Positions 1-8,298 of a DNA stretch of 64,000 nt are shown here, piece after piece. Source of the stretch: Bacteroidota bacterium (GTDB lineage Bacteria; Bacteroidota; Bacteroidia; JAFLBG01). Position numbers and translations under genes: made by a program. The stretch covers positions 93,864 through 157,863 of the forward strand of contig JAFLBG010000003.1 of assembly GCA_017303975.1 (NCBI GenBank). Direction: 5' to 3'. The notes below the pieces were generated by a model, which had not been told where the DNA came from, ran no database searches, and worked only from the letters and a program-made list of their open reading frames with translations. Within the stretch, counting starts at the first letter, position 1, and each line of letters begins with the position of its first letter.

Positions 1-609
1 TTTTATATTATTTTTTAGGTCGGGGTGAGTTAGTTCTACTCCACTATCAATAATTCCAATTACCACATTTGTATCGCCTCTGGCGGTGGTAGTGTTTATG
101 CCCCACGCACTGTCTGCCCGCATTTTTTGAATATGGTACTGCAAGCCAATATTGGCATCATTGGGAGTAAACGATACCGACTTTGGCAGGTAATAGGGTT
201 GAACATATTCAAAAATACCTATTGAGTAAAGTTGGTTAATTGTTTTTTCTAAATTTTTAGTTGAGCTATAGTATAGGGTATAAATAAGAGATAGGTCTTC
301 TAGTTTTTGTCCCAAGTTATTGTAAGTTTCTGCTGGAGCTGTGTGGTTAGGAAATATTTTTTCCAGTTTAGTTACTTGTATAGCAGAAAATAAAGTAGAA
401 ATTTTTTCTATCCCATCAATCGATTTGTTTGAGCAATTAGCTCGATAACTACTTTTTACCTTAAAAATAACAGTGTTTGGTAAATACTCATCAGCAGCTA
501 TTTCAGGCATCTTAAAGTATGTTTGACTCGTTTTCGGATAAGATAGCGTTTGGTTAATCCCAACAAAAGAGAAAAGCAAAAATAAGAGGGTACTGATTTT
601 TTTAAACAT
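1..609 (-). CDS. Subtilisin-like S8 serine protease, secreted (N-terminal part only)
   Basis: The minus-strand frame opens with ATG at 609 and stays open for 203 codons to the left edge, so only the N-terminal part of the protein is visible. Residues 1-23 form a hydrophobic signal peptide (MFKKISTLLFLLFSF). A prodomain-like stretch of about 130 residues follows. The catalytic aspartate region of the S8 family is then clear: VVIGIIDSGVELTHPDL, with the active-site Asp near residue 188. The His and Ser of the triad would lie beyond the edge. It is expected to be an exported peptidase, and in this lineage such proteins often end in a T9SS sorting tail, which cannot be checked here. The family call is firm; substrate and full length are unknown. 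Confidence 0.82.
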   Translation of the reverse strand, partial: MFKKISTLLFLLFSFVGINQTLSYPKTSQTYFKMPEIAADEYLPNTVIFKVKSSYRANCSNKSIDGIEKISTLFSAIQVTKLEKIFPNHTAPAETYNNLGQKLEDLSLIYTLYYSSTKNLEKTINQLYSIGIFEYVQPYYLPKSVSFTPNDANIGLQYHIQKMRADSAWGINTTTARGDTNVVIGIIDSGVELTHPDLKNNIK

Positions 610-649
610 ACAGAAAATCGATGATACTTAATATACGCAAAAAATGCAG

Positions 650-1123
650 TTAAAGCAAGTTGTTTATGGATGTATAGTCTGGAATTTCATTAAGAAAAGT
701 ATGTGAATTGGTTGCTATATCTAGTTTGCATGTTGTATGTGTTATTCCATTTGTTGCAATTAAGAAAGGCACTTTAAGCTCAATATTATATACCAGTGCC
801 TGCTCAAAGACTACATTGTTAATTGCAATATCCGGAGCCTTGCATTCAACTAATAACAATGGTTTTCCTTTGGTGTCGTGAATTAATATGTCGGTTCTTT
901 TAGTTACTTTGTGTACTTTTAATAACCGTTCTACTTTTAGTAAAGAAGCCGGATAATTTTTGTGTAAAACAAGGAAGTGAACAAAATTCTGTCGAACCCA
1001 CTCTTCGGGAGTAATTACCACATATTTTTTCCGAATGATGTCGAATATTTGTAATTTATCAGACTCATTATCCAATCTTATTTTGAAATCGAAGGTGGGT
1101 AAATTGAGTTGTGGAAATTGCAT
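650..1123 (-). CDS. HsdR-N-like (type I restriction enzyme R N-terminal fold) protein
   Basis: This 157-residue cytoplasmic protein consists of little more than a PD-(D/E)XK nuclease fold of the kind found at the N terminus of type I restriction R subunits (HSDR_N_2). The catalytic pattern is visible as RTDILI (Asp78) followed by LLLVECKAP (Glu93, Lys95). There is no helicase or methyltransferase partner nearby. It is a stand-alone gene divergent from holA, with 29 bp between the two starts. Small solo proteins of this type are widespread in Bacteroidota. Whether it cuts DNA or has a housekeeping role is not known. The fold call is good and the function is open. Confidence 0.75.
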   Translation of the reverse strand: MQFPQLNLPTFDFKIRLDNESDKLQIFDIIRKKYVVITPEEWVRQNFVHFLVLHKNYPASLLKVERLLKVHKVTKRTDILIHDTKGKPLLLVECKAPDIAINNVVFEQALVYNIELKVPFLIATNGITHTTCKLDIATNSHTFLNEIPDYTSINNLL

Positions 1124-1152
1124 TTAAGTAAGGTAAAAAATAGTACGAGTAC

Positions 1153-2193
1153 ATGCAAGAATTTGAACAAATTGTAAGCGAATTAAAAAAGCAAAAATTT
1201 GCGCCCGTTTATTTTTTAATGGGGGAGGAGCCTTATTTTATTGATGCAATAGCTGATTTGATTGAGAATAAAATATTAGATGAGTCTGAAAAGGAGTTCA
1301 ATCAAACTGTTGTGTATGGAAAGGATACTGATGTTTTAAGTGTAATTAGCGCTGCTAAGCGTTTTCCAATGATGAGCGAAAGGCAGGTGGTAATTGTAAA
1401 GGAAGCTCAAAATTTGAAAGATCTAGTAGGAAGAGAAAAGGCAGATGATGATGGGAAAAGCAAACATCCATTTGTAGTTTATCTAGATAATCCGCAGCCT
1501 TCCACGATTTTGGTTTTTTGCTATAAATATAAAACAATTGATAAGCGGACTTCATTAGCAAAAGCAATTGCCAAAAAAGCTGTATTGTTTGAGTCCAAAA
1601 AATTATACGATAACAAAATCCCAGACTGGATAGAAGCTTATTTGAGATCAAAAGGATATTCAATAGAGCCGCGTGCAGCTGCTATGCTTACAGAGTATTT
1701 GGGTAATGATTTAAGTAAGGTGGCAAATGAGTTGGATAAATTGATGATTAATCTCCCAGCAAAAAGTGAAGTTACTATTGAACATATCCAAGCAAATGTA
1801 GGAATTAGTAAAGATTACAATACGTTTGAACTACAAGCAGCTTTGGGTAGAAAAGATGTTTTAAAAGCCAATAAAATAGTTAACTATTTTGCTGCGAATG
1901 AAAAGGATAATCCAATGGTTGTTACCATTAGTACATTATACGGCTATTTTTCTAAATTAATTATATATCATTCCTTGCCCGATAAATCGAAAATGGCTGT
2001 TGCTTCAGGGTTGGGGGTTAATCCATTTTTTGTACAAGATTATGAGCGCGCTGCAAGAATGTATTCGCTCCCGAAGTTAAGAGCAATTGTTAATTATTTG
2101 CGTGAATACGATTTAAAATCAAAAGGCGTTGATGCCGGAAATATTCCCCAAGGAGAATTGTTGAAAGAAATGGTGTTTAAAATATTACATTAA
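1153..2193 (+). CDS. holA: DNA polymerase III subunit delta (clamp loader)
   Basis: The 346-residue protein matches HolA in length and layout. An N-terminal Rossmann-like AAA+ domain starts FAPVYFLMGEEPYFIDAI, a middle lid domain holds LGNDLSKVANELDKL, and a C-terminal helical collar domain includes NPMVVTISTLYGYF. Delta opens the beta clamp (dnaN is also in this window, at 60168) during replication. The ATG at 1153 gives the expected N terminus. It is divergent from the HsdR-N-like gene. Directly after its stop comes the broken start of an EVE-domain gene at 2204, which suggests that holA and EVE were once neighbours. Confidence 0.93.
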   Translation: MQEFEQIVSELKKQKFAPVYFLMGEEPYFIDAIADLIENKILDESEKEFNQTVVYGKDTDVLSVISAAKRFPMMSERQVVIVKEAQNLKDLVGREKADDDGKSKHPFVVYLDNPQPSTILVFCYKYKTIDKRTSLAKAIAKKAVLFESKKLYDNKIPDWIEAYLRSKGYSIEPRAAAMLTEYLGNDLSKVANELDKLMINLPAKSEVTIEHIQANVGISKDYNTFELQAALGRKDVLKANKIVNYFAANEKDNPMVVTISTLYGYFSKLIIYHSLPDKSKMAVASGLGVNPFFVQDYERAARMYSLPKLRAIVNYLREYDLKSKGVDAGNIPQGELLKEMVFKILH

Positions 2194-2203
2194 AATTAAT
2201 AAG

Positions 2204-2247
2204 ATGAACTACTGGCTTGTAAAATCAGAACCCTTTAAGTATTCGTG
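2204..2247 (+). repeat. 44-bp direct repeat, left copy (right copy 11567-11610)
   Basis: The left copy lies at 2204-2247 and the right copy at 11567-11610; 43 of 44 bases agree. The copies bound a 9.3-kb block with three intact genes and one decayed gene. The right copy is part of a complete gene and the left one is truncated, which resembles the arrangement left by site-specific integration into a gene start. No integrase, transposase or terminal inverted repeat was found in the block. Confidence 0.85.
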
Positions 2248-2248
2248 A
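2204..2248 (+). pseudogene. Broken 5' end of an EVE-domain gene (14 codons then stop)
   Basis: Eleven bases after holA a frame starts MNYWLVKSEPFKYS and then stops. It matches the first codons of the intact EVE-domain gene at 11567: bases 2204-2247 equal 11567-11610 except for one silent AAC/AAT difference. The match ends abruptly, with unrelated sequence after 2247. This is a direct repeat flanking the block 2249-11566, so either that block entered at the EVE start codon region or a rearrangement copied the gene start. The near identity suggests a recent event or selection on the repeat. Confidence 0.85.
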
Positions 2249-2296
2249 ATCTTGTTTGTGGTATTCAAGGCAACGATTCTGCTGTCCACTTTATAT

Positions 2297-3820
2297 TTAT
2301 AGTAAATTACGTTTTTTTTCAACTTTCGCAGTTAAAAAACTTGACAAGCTCTGATTTTGTAATTTAGAATCAATCCATGAAATAAAATCAATATACTCTA
2401 GTGATTTTGCTTCAATAGGGTTGTTGTTAATAATAGATTGTAATTCTTTTTTTAGTAATGTAAAATCCTTTTTTTTAGTTTCATTGGAATTGCTTTCGGT
2501 AGCTGACTTTTGTAAAAAGCGAATTAATGTTTTTTCCATTTCATTAAGTCCACCTAGTTTTTTCAATAATCGTATAGTTGAATTGGCCATGTTGTTTATC
2601 AAATCATAGCAATTTGTCTCGTAGTAAATAAGTAAGCTGAATAATTTCGAATAACATACAATGTTTTTTGAAATTAAATTTTGATCATTGGTTATTTTAG
2701 CAAACAAGGTAAGAGCTTTATTGTATTTTTCAAGAATAAAAAGTATAGAAGCCATATTGAAGTATAATTGATATAGTTTAAACTTTATTTTATCCGTCTC
2801 TTTTACATTATTCAACCATTTTAAAATATCAGGAATATGCTGCTCAATATCTTTGTACTTGCCATATTGTAGGTAAATTTCGGTAAGGGTGCAATAATAT
2901 CTTACCTCAATTTCATCCTGATTCATAACGGTTTGTGGGGGGATTGCTTTGTAAAAATTTAAATACTTTATTGCCCTCTCAAATGACACTTCGGGAATGT
3001 AAACAATTGTAGATAATATATTTCCAATGGTTAATATGTAGCGTAAGCTAAATAATTGATACAAATTTTTATCCGAGTCAAGAATAGTTTTAATTTTCAA
3101 GAAATACTCCAAGCTTTTTCTGTAGTCTCCTTCGCAGTTTAAATAGTATATGCCACTTATATAGTTGAATATTATTTTTGCTCTTTTAGAGAGGGCATTT
3201 GACTCATGAGAGAATAGCTTATTCGAAAAAAGATCAACATATAATTTTTTGCTCTTTATATTTTGTGCTCTGCCCACGGTTAAAATAAGTACTCCAAGCT
3301 TTCCTTCTAAAACAGCAAATCGAGTAAGGTTTTCAAACACATTTGTATAGTGGACTATCGCTTTACAATTTTTCTCAAAAACAGTTTCTAACACTTTCAA
3401 ATCTTTAAGAGTAATGTATATACGTTGTTCGGCTGTTAGTAATTCAATTAAACTATTAAACTGTTCGTATTTTATAGCGATAGACTTTGCTTTTGAAATA
3501 ACTGTTAAAGCTTGGTAGTAAAGATTCTTTTGTTGAAGTAGTTCAATATAGTCAAGTAGTTCTCGAAGCAATAATTGTGGAGTTTTCCCGCTGTTAAAAG
3601 ACCTGAGACTCTTTAATAGTCTTTGTTGTAGTCTGTTCTTGGTCACACGAATATGTGTAATCTTTAGTTGTTCAATCTCATCTTTGTTTTTGTCAATAAG
3701 GTCGAACAATTTAGAATAACTACTATCCTTTTCATAAAAGGAGTTATACATCTTAAAGTATCTTTTCTCATTCATTGTTAATGAGTGAATTAAAGTTTTA
3801 ATGGAGTCTTTCTTTCTCAT
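2297..3820 (-). CDS. Helical (TPR-like) repeat protein of unknown function
   Basis: A 507-residue, lysine-rich, soluble protein without signal peptide. The N terminus (MRKKDSIKTLIHSLTMNEKR) has the SLTxxEKRYFK motif seen in a large, uncharacterised Bacteroidota family. The rest is almost all amphipathic helices arranged in repeats resembling tetratricopeptides, for example ALTVISKAKSIAIKYEQF and KYNKALTLFAKI. Such proteins are scaffolds or cytosolic sensors in other systems, but no catalytic or DNA-binding motif is visible here. It is divergent from the T9SS cargo gene at 4134, with 313 bp between. That makes a regulatory role possible, as inference only. It lies inside the block bounded by the 44-bp repeat. 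Confidence 0.7.
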   Translation of the reverse strand: MRKKDSIKTLIHSLTMNEKRYFKMYNSFYEKDSSYSKLFDLIDKNKDEIEQLKITHIRVTKNRLQQRLLKSLRSFNSGKTPQLLLRELLDYIELLQQKNLYYQALTVISKAKSIAIKYEQFNSLIELLTAEQRIYITLKDLKVLETVFEKNCKAIVHYTNVFENLTRFAVLEGKLGVLILTVGRAQNIKSKKLYVDLFSNKLFSHESNALSKRAKIIFNYISGIYYLNCEGDYRKSLEYFLKIKTILDSDKNLYQLFSLRYILTIGNILSTIVYIPEVSFERAIKYLNFYKAIPPQTVMNQDEIEVRYYCTLTEIYLQYGKYKDIEQHIPDILKWLNNVKETDKIKFKLYQLYFNMASILFILEKYNKALTLFAKITNDQNLISKNIVCYSKLFSLLIYYETNCYDLINNMANSTIRLLKKLGGLNEMEKTLIRFLQKSATESNSNETKKKDFTLLKKELQSIINNNPIEAKSLEYIDFISWIDSKLQNQSLSSFLTAKVEKKRNLL

Positions 3821-4007
3821 GTTTTTTGCCCTTGAGGCTATTTCATTAAGTAGTTTAGTTTTATTTAATTTTTATTCGTATTCGATTAGAAATTATAGTT
3901 CTGTTAGCTCCCGTTATCTATTCAAAAAAAGTAGTATGTCTTGTAATAGCTGTTTTTGAAATAGGCGAAATGTGTTTTCATTTATCACTTTTTTAGAAAC
4001 GAAAATA

Positions 4008-4036
4008 TTGATACGATCGTATCTTAAATAATTTTT
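4008..4036 (+). promoter_or_regulatory. Candidate promoter with a 14-bp GATC-centred palindrome in the spacer
   Basis: TTG at 4008-4010 and TAATTTTT at 4029-4036 fit the Bacteroidota form TTG-N18/19-TAnnTTTG with one mismatch in the -7 box. The spacer holds a perfect palindrome, GATACGATCGTATC (4010-4023), centred on GATC. A perfect dyad inside a promoter spacer is a typical repressor or methylation-sensitive site. It would drive the SBBP/T9SS gene at 4134. The rest of 3821-4133 is AT-rich and shows no other gene. Confidence 0.45.
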
Positions 4037-4054
4037 TATGCAATTTAGCATATT

Positions 4055-4073
4055 AAATCTAAAATGTTACAAA
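4055..4073 (+). repeat. 19-bp leader element, copy 1
   Basis: AAATCTAAAATGTTACAAA lies 18 bases after the -7 box of the gene at 4134. An 18/19 match, with TAA for TTA, occurs at 8096-8114, about the same distance after another -7 box. The two copies sit in leaders of two T9SS cargo genes of the same block. Confidence 0.5.
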
Positions 4074-4133
4074 TGAAATTTTCTGAGTTGTTGTCACAAT
4101 GTAAGATAAGTACATTAAGAAAAATTATATACT

Positions 4134-7100
4134 ATGTTAGTCGGTAATACCAACTTAAGGTTTTTAGTTGCATTACTTATGTTGTTTGGGGCAAGGGCGT
4201 GGGGCACGAAGAATATTAAAATGGATTGGTCAACGTATGTTGGTTCTACACAATCAACAAGTTATTCCTCGGTACGAGATATGGCTATTGATAATGCCGG
4301 CAATATATATTGCACCGGTTATTATGAAGGTAATTTTCCTGTAACTGATGGTAGCGTGAACAAAGGTGGGCAAGATGTATTTATCTATAAACTCGATCCA
4401 ACCGGTAGTAACCTTATTTGGAGCATATCTATTGGAGATGTGGCTCATGAAAGAGGAAATGGAATAACTATAGACCATGCTGGAAATATATATATAACAG
4501 GGTTTACTTATTCGCCTAATTTTCCAACTACAGCAGGAGCATATAACCAAAACTTAAACTTAGGGGTAAATAATCCTTTAGAATCAGATGCATTTGTGAT
4601 GAAGCTCGATAACTCTGGGAATATTATATACTCTACATTTATTGGAGGCATTGATACAGAGGCGGGTGATGATATTAAGGTAAATGCGGCCGGAGAAGCT
4701 ATTGTGTATGGGTTAGTAACTGAGCTTTTTAATCCCAATTCTTTTCCAACAACTTTTGGTGCATATGATAGCACATACAATGGGGGGCAAGACGACATTG
4801 TCATATTCAAGCTCAATAGTACTGGATCTTCCTTGCAATATTCAACTTATATAGGAGGAGATAGGTCAGACGGCTCTGCTGCATTGTCAGCAAGTTTTGG
4901 CACCGCAAGTACAGGTAAAGGTTTATATATAGATGCGGCAAGTAACATTTATATAACAGGTTATACACTTTCGAAGAATTTCCCTACCACATCAGGATGC
5001 TATGATGCAGTTATGAATACAACTACTACCGCTTGGAAAAAGGATGTTGTTATATGTAAGTTAAATCCTTCAGGGAATGGTGCCTCTGATTTGGTTTGGA
5101 GTACATATTTAGGTGGTGATGATGATGAATATGGAATTGACTTAACCCTAAATTCCGCACAAGAAGTTGTAGTTACGGGGGTAACTTATTCTGCAAATTT
5201 CCCTACCACGCCTGGGGTTTATGGTATAAACCGGATTGGAAGTACCGATGCTTTTATAAGTATTTTATCTAATTCGGGAAGCATGTTACTCAGAAGTACT
5301 CATTATGGAGCACTTCCCAATTGGGGGGCTATTGTAGGTTCGAATATTAAGTGTGATGCCAATGATAATTTGTTTATTTGCGGCTTTGCCAACTTTCAAT
5401 CTGGAATCCCAAATCTATGTAGCGGAACTACTATTGTTTCCAGAGGAATGTATGTTGCAAAATTAAATGTGGCTTTAACATCGGTACTCTCAAGTAATGT
5501 CTATGGAACCAATGGGCAATCGCTTAGGCATAGTATGGAATATAAATCTACGGGGTGTGATAACTATATCGTTATTGCTCACGATGCCGTAGGACAAGCC
5601 AATCCTCTTTTGAACCCAAACTTCCTAACTACTTCTGGAGCCTATCAAACCTCACCTCCTTCGGCAGGAAAATCTTCCACAGCAGTTTTTAAACTCATAC
5701 AAAAAAGTAATGTTGGATTTGTTACTTCCTCTGGAACAATAGCTAATTGTTCTACACCCATTACTTTTACAGACACAACAAGCCAATGTAATAAATGGGA
5801 TATAACTACCTCATACATGTGGGATTTTGGCGATGGTAATACTTCATCGGCCACAACTCCAACACATAGTTATTTAACTCCTGGCACCTATTCAGTTAAA
5901 ATGAAAGTTGCCTGCCCCTTGGATAGTGTCACTTTACAAATAACAGTAGCATCGCCCACATTGGCTGCGGGGATTCTTACCAACGATACAACGCTTTGTG
6001 ATGGAAGCTCACTTATACTGAGTTCAACAGGAGGGCAAAATTATTCGTGGCAGCCATCAATAGGGTTAAATGCTACAAATACAGCTACAGTTTTGGCAAC
6101 ACCAACTACTTCGGCAACATATTATTTAGCAATTACTACAGCACAGGGTTGTATACTAAAAGATAGTATTGCTATAGCAATGATAAATGCGCCACAAATA
6201 ATAGTAAATGGGGTCTCTGGGTTTTGTGCAGGAGATAGTACGCAACTAATAGCATCAAATGCATCCGGATATTTATGGAGCACAGCCAGTACTAATGTTG
6301 CCATTACAGTAGTTCCTGTTGCAACTACAACTTATACATTATTCGAAACTTCAGGGGTTTGTAATTTGTTTGATACTGCGACTATTACTGTGCATCCCGA
6401 TCCACTTGTGTCAATTGTATTGCCAACAAGTTCAGTATGTGTGGGGGAAACTATAACTCTCACAGCAAATGGAAATGGAATAGCCTACTCCTGGGCTCCC
6501 GCCAATACCCTTAGTGTGTCAAGTGGTACAACTACTATAGCCTCACCAACAATATCTACAACTTATTCCGTTCAAGCATTAAGTGCATTTGGATGTACAG
6601 CAACTACTACTGTATCAATTCAAATGGTTCAGCCTCCTGTTGTTTCATTGAGTAGTAATACTACTATTTGTAACGGTGCAAGTGTATCATTAAGTGTTTC
6701 AGGTGGCACCAATTATTTATGGAACAATGGTTCTAGCAATACATCGATCACCGTATCGCCTTTGGCAAATGCTGTTTATACTGTGTCAGTTTCTAATGGC
6801 AGTTGCACTTCGGTTGATTCTGTTTTAATTAATGTATTGCCTATGCCTACCATAAGTTTGTCGCCCAACCAAACAATTTGCTCATCGCAAGCAATTACGC
6901 TTACAGCATCCGGAGGAACAACTTATTTGTGGAGTACTGGAGAAACCACTACATCTATTGTAGTTTCACCCGCCACGACTTCAATTTATTCAGCAAGTGT
7001 GTATAACAGCAATTGCATTACAAGTGGTAGTGTAACCATTGTTATATCTCAACCAATAGCTGATGCAGGTGTTGACATTACACTCACTGAAGGAGAAAGT

Positions 7101-7565
7101 GCAACACTAAATGCAACCGGAGGAATTAGTTACAATTGGATTCCAATTTCAAATTCTAGTTGCGCCAATTGTCAAACAACAGTGGTTACGCCTAGTGTTT
7201 CAACGATGTACTACGTTACAGTAACAGATGCGTATGGGTGCTCTGCAATGGACTCGGTATTTATTCTTATTGATGCTAGTTGTAGTAAACAAGCGCTTTT
7301 TGTTCCTAATGCCTTTTCTCCCAATGGTGATGGGCAAAATGATGTATTGAAAATTTATGGGACAGCTTGCGTAAAAAAACTACTTTTTACTATATACAAT
7401 CGTTGGGGCGAAAAAATAATAGAGACAGAAGATATAAACTTTGAATGGGATGGTGTGTTGAAGAATAAAAATGCGGATACCGGTGTTTATGTCTATAAAC
7501 TTATTTCAACCACCACTAAGAATCAAAATGTTTCCGTATCTGGAAATATTACCTTAGTAAGGTAG
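4134..7565 (+). CDS. Secreted SBBP-repeat / PKD protein with type B T9SS sorting domain
   Basis: The 1143-residue surface or secreted protein has, in order: a signal peptide (LRFLVALLMLFGARA); roughly residues 30-540 of SBBP beta-propeller repeats (recurring DNAGNIYITGYT-like units, then NFPTT); a PKD domain near 545-620 (YMWDFGDGNTSSATTPTHSY); about five Ig-like repeats of the form TICNGASVSLSVSGGTNYLW; and a gliding-motility-associated C-terminal domain starting VPNAFSPNGDGQNDVLKIYG and ending GNITLVR. That last domain is the type B signal for export and attachment by the type IX secretion system. The role is probably adhesion or matrix contact; there is no catalytic motif. The gene lies in the block bounded by the 44-bp repeat. 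Confidence 0.88.
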   Translation: MLVGNTNLRFLVALLMLFGARAWGTKNIKMDWSTYVGSTQSTSYSSVRDMAIDNAGNIYCTGYYEGNFPVTDGSVNKGGQDVFIYKLDPTGSNLIWSISIGDVAHERGNGITIDHAGNIYITGFTYSPNFPTTAGAYNQNLNLGVNNPLESDAFVMKLDNSGNIIYSTFIGGIDTEAGDDIKVNAAGEAIVYGLVTELFNPNSFPTTFGAYDSTYNGGQDDIVIFKLNSTGSSLQYSTYIGGDRSDGSAALSASFGTASTGKGLYIDAASNIYITGYTLSKNFPTTSGCYDAVMNTTTTAWKKDVVICKLNPSGNGASDLVWSTYLGGDDDEYGIDLTLNSAQEVVVTGVTYSANFPTTPGVYGINRIGSTDAFISILSNSGSMLLRSTHYGALPNWGAIVGSNIKCDANDNLFICGFANFQSGIPNLCSGTTIVSRGMYVAKLNVALTSVLSSNVYGTNGQSLRHSMEYKSTGCDNYIVIAHDAVGQANPLLNPNFLTTSGAYQTSPPSAGKSSTAVFKLIQKSNVGFVTSSGTIANCSTPITFTDTTSQCNKWDITTSYMWDFGDGNTSSATTPTHSYLTPGTYSVKMKVACPLDSVTLQITVASPTLAAGILTNDTTLCDGSSLILSSTGGQNYSWQPSIGLNATNTATVLATPTTSATYYLAITTAQGCILKDSIAIAMINAPQIIVNGVSGFCAGDSTQLIASNASGYLWSTASTNVAITVVPVATTTYTLFETSGVCNLFDTATITVHPDPLVSIVLPTSSVCVGETITLTANGNGIAYSWAPANTLSVSSGTTTIASPTISTTYSVQALSAFGCTATTTVSIQMVQPPVVSLSSNTTICNGASVSLSVSGGTNYLWNNGSSNTSITVSPLANAVYTVSVSNGSCTSVDSVLINVLPMPTISLSPNQTICSSQAITLTASGGTTYLWSTGETTTSIVVSPATTSIYSASVYNSNCITSGSVTIVISQPIADAGVDITLTEGESATLNATGGISYNWIPISNSSCANCQTTVVTPSVSTMYYVTVTDAYGCSAMDSVFILIDASCSKQALFVPNAFSPNGDGQNDVLKIYGTACVKKLLFTIYNRWGEKIIETEDINFEWDGVLKNKNADTGVYVYKLISTTTKNQNVSVSGNITLVR

Positions 7566-7660
7566 ATGCTTAGTTTAAATTATTTCTAGTTTATTATAGA
7601 AGATGGGTGAAATAAATTTAATTGCTTCTAGTTCTAGAAACCCATTTACTTTTGTGTTAA

Positions 7661-8017
7661 GATGTATATGTTATTTCGAACGACAAAAAGAATATTATTT
7701 ATAATCCAACAAACTTAGATTCAGATGCACGCATACGTGTAATCAAACGAAGTAAATTCAACGCTGTAAATATTCTTAACAAAACTGACATTCGCATATA
7801 TCCGAATCCCTCCGAAGGTCTTATTACTGTTTATGACACTTTGCAAAAATGTACTAATGCAGAGTTATATACCGTAAGTGGTACAAAAATTATGGATGCC
7901 GAAATGAAAAATGGCATAGCAACTTTTACCACCTCCTAATTGCCCAAGGGAATTTATTTTTTGAAACTAAATCGCAACAGTCACACCTTGCAAGTTGAGA
8001 AAGTAGTAGTAAAATAG
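7661..8017 (+). pseudogene. Decayed T9SS type A sorting-tail fragment with in-frame stop
   Basis: One frame from 7661 encodes about 118 residues. They include IRIYPNPSEGLITVYD, AELYTVSGTKIMD and LPKGIYFLKLNRNSHTL, ending KVVVK. This is the standard layout of a T9SS type A (Por secretion) tail. A TAA at 7937-7939 interrupts it between TFTTS and LPKGIYF, and a TAA at 7658 closes the frame just before the homology begins. No start codon or upstream catalytic part remains. It is the 3' remnant of a lost secreted protein gene between two live cargo genes, and it accounts for much of the 709-bp gap 7566-8274. Confidence 0.75.
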
Positions 8018-8043
8018 CCATCTGTAATTTTCCAACACAACAA

Positions 8044-8073
8044 TTGAGTGGGGGTATAAACTGTATATTTTTG
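8044..8073 (+). promoter_or_regulatory. Consensus Bacteroidota promoter with long leader
   Basis: TTG at 8044-8046, exactly 19 bases, then TATTTTTG at 8066-8073 match TTG-N19-TAnnTTTG without mismatch. The next start codon is 8299, so the leader would be about 220 nt. It carries the 19-bp element shared with the gene at 4134. Confidence 0.6.
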
Positions 8074-8095
8074 CGCTGTTTCAACAAATTTTTAG

Positions 8096-8114
8096 AAATC
8101 TAAAATGTAACAAA
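8096..8114 (+). repeat. 19-bp leader element, copy 2
   Basis: AAATCTAAAATGTAACAAA, 18/19 identical to 4055-4073, lies 22 bases after the -7 box at 8066-8073. The first 12 bases recur at 40649-40660, upstream of the BASS transporter gene. Confidence 0.45.
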
Positions 8115-8298
8115 GTCGATAGTTTAAATTGATTTGTTTTACAATTAGAAGTACCTTTTGTTATTGCCTAGCGATTGGGCAGGAAATGGGGGGCATGTTC
8201 AACTCCTTCGAATAGAGAAAAAGAGTTTGTGTTTATTATAATTTATTTAGATAAATTGAAATTTGATCATGTAAGTGTTATCAATTGAACAAATACAA

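Noticed and set aside
7626..7639. TTCTAG-TT-CTAGAA inverted repeat after the T9SS gene at 4134
   Set aside because: The stem is only six bases with a two-base loop and no T-run; too weak to call a terminator.
8275..8298. GTG start eight codons before the chosen ATG of the glycosidase-like gene
   Set aside because: The ATG at 8299 directly precedes a standard signal peptide, so the longer form is less likely.
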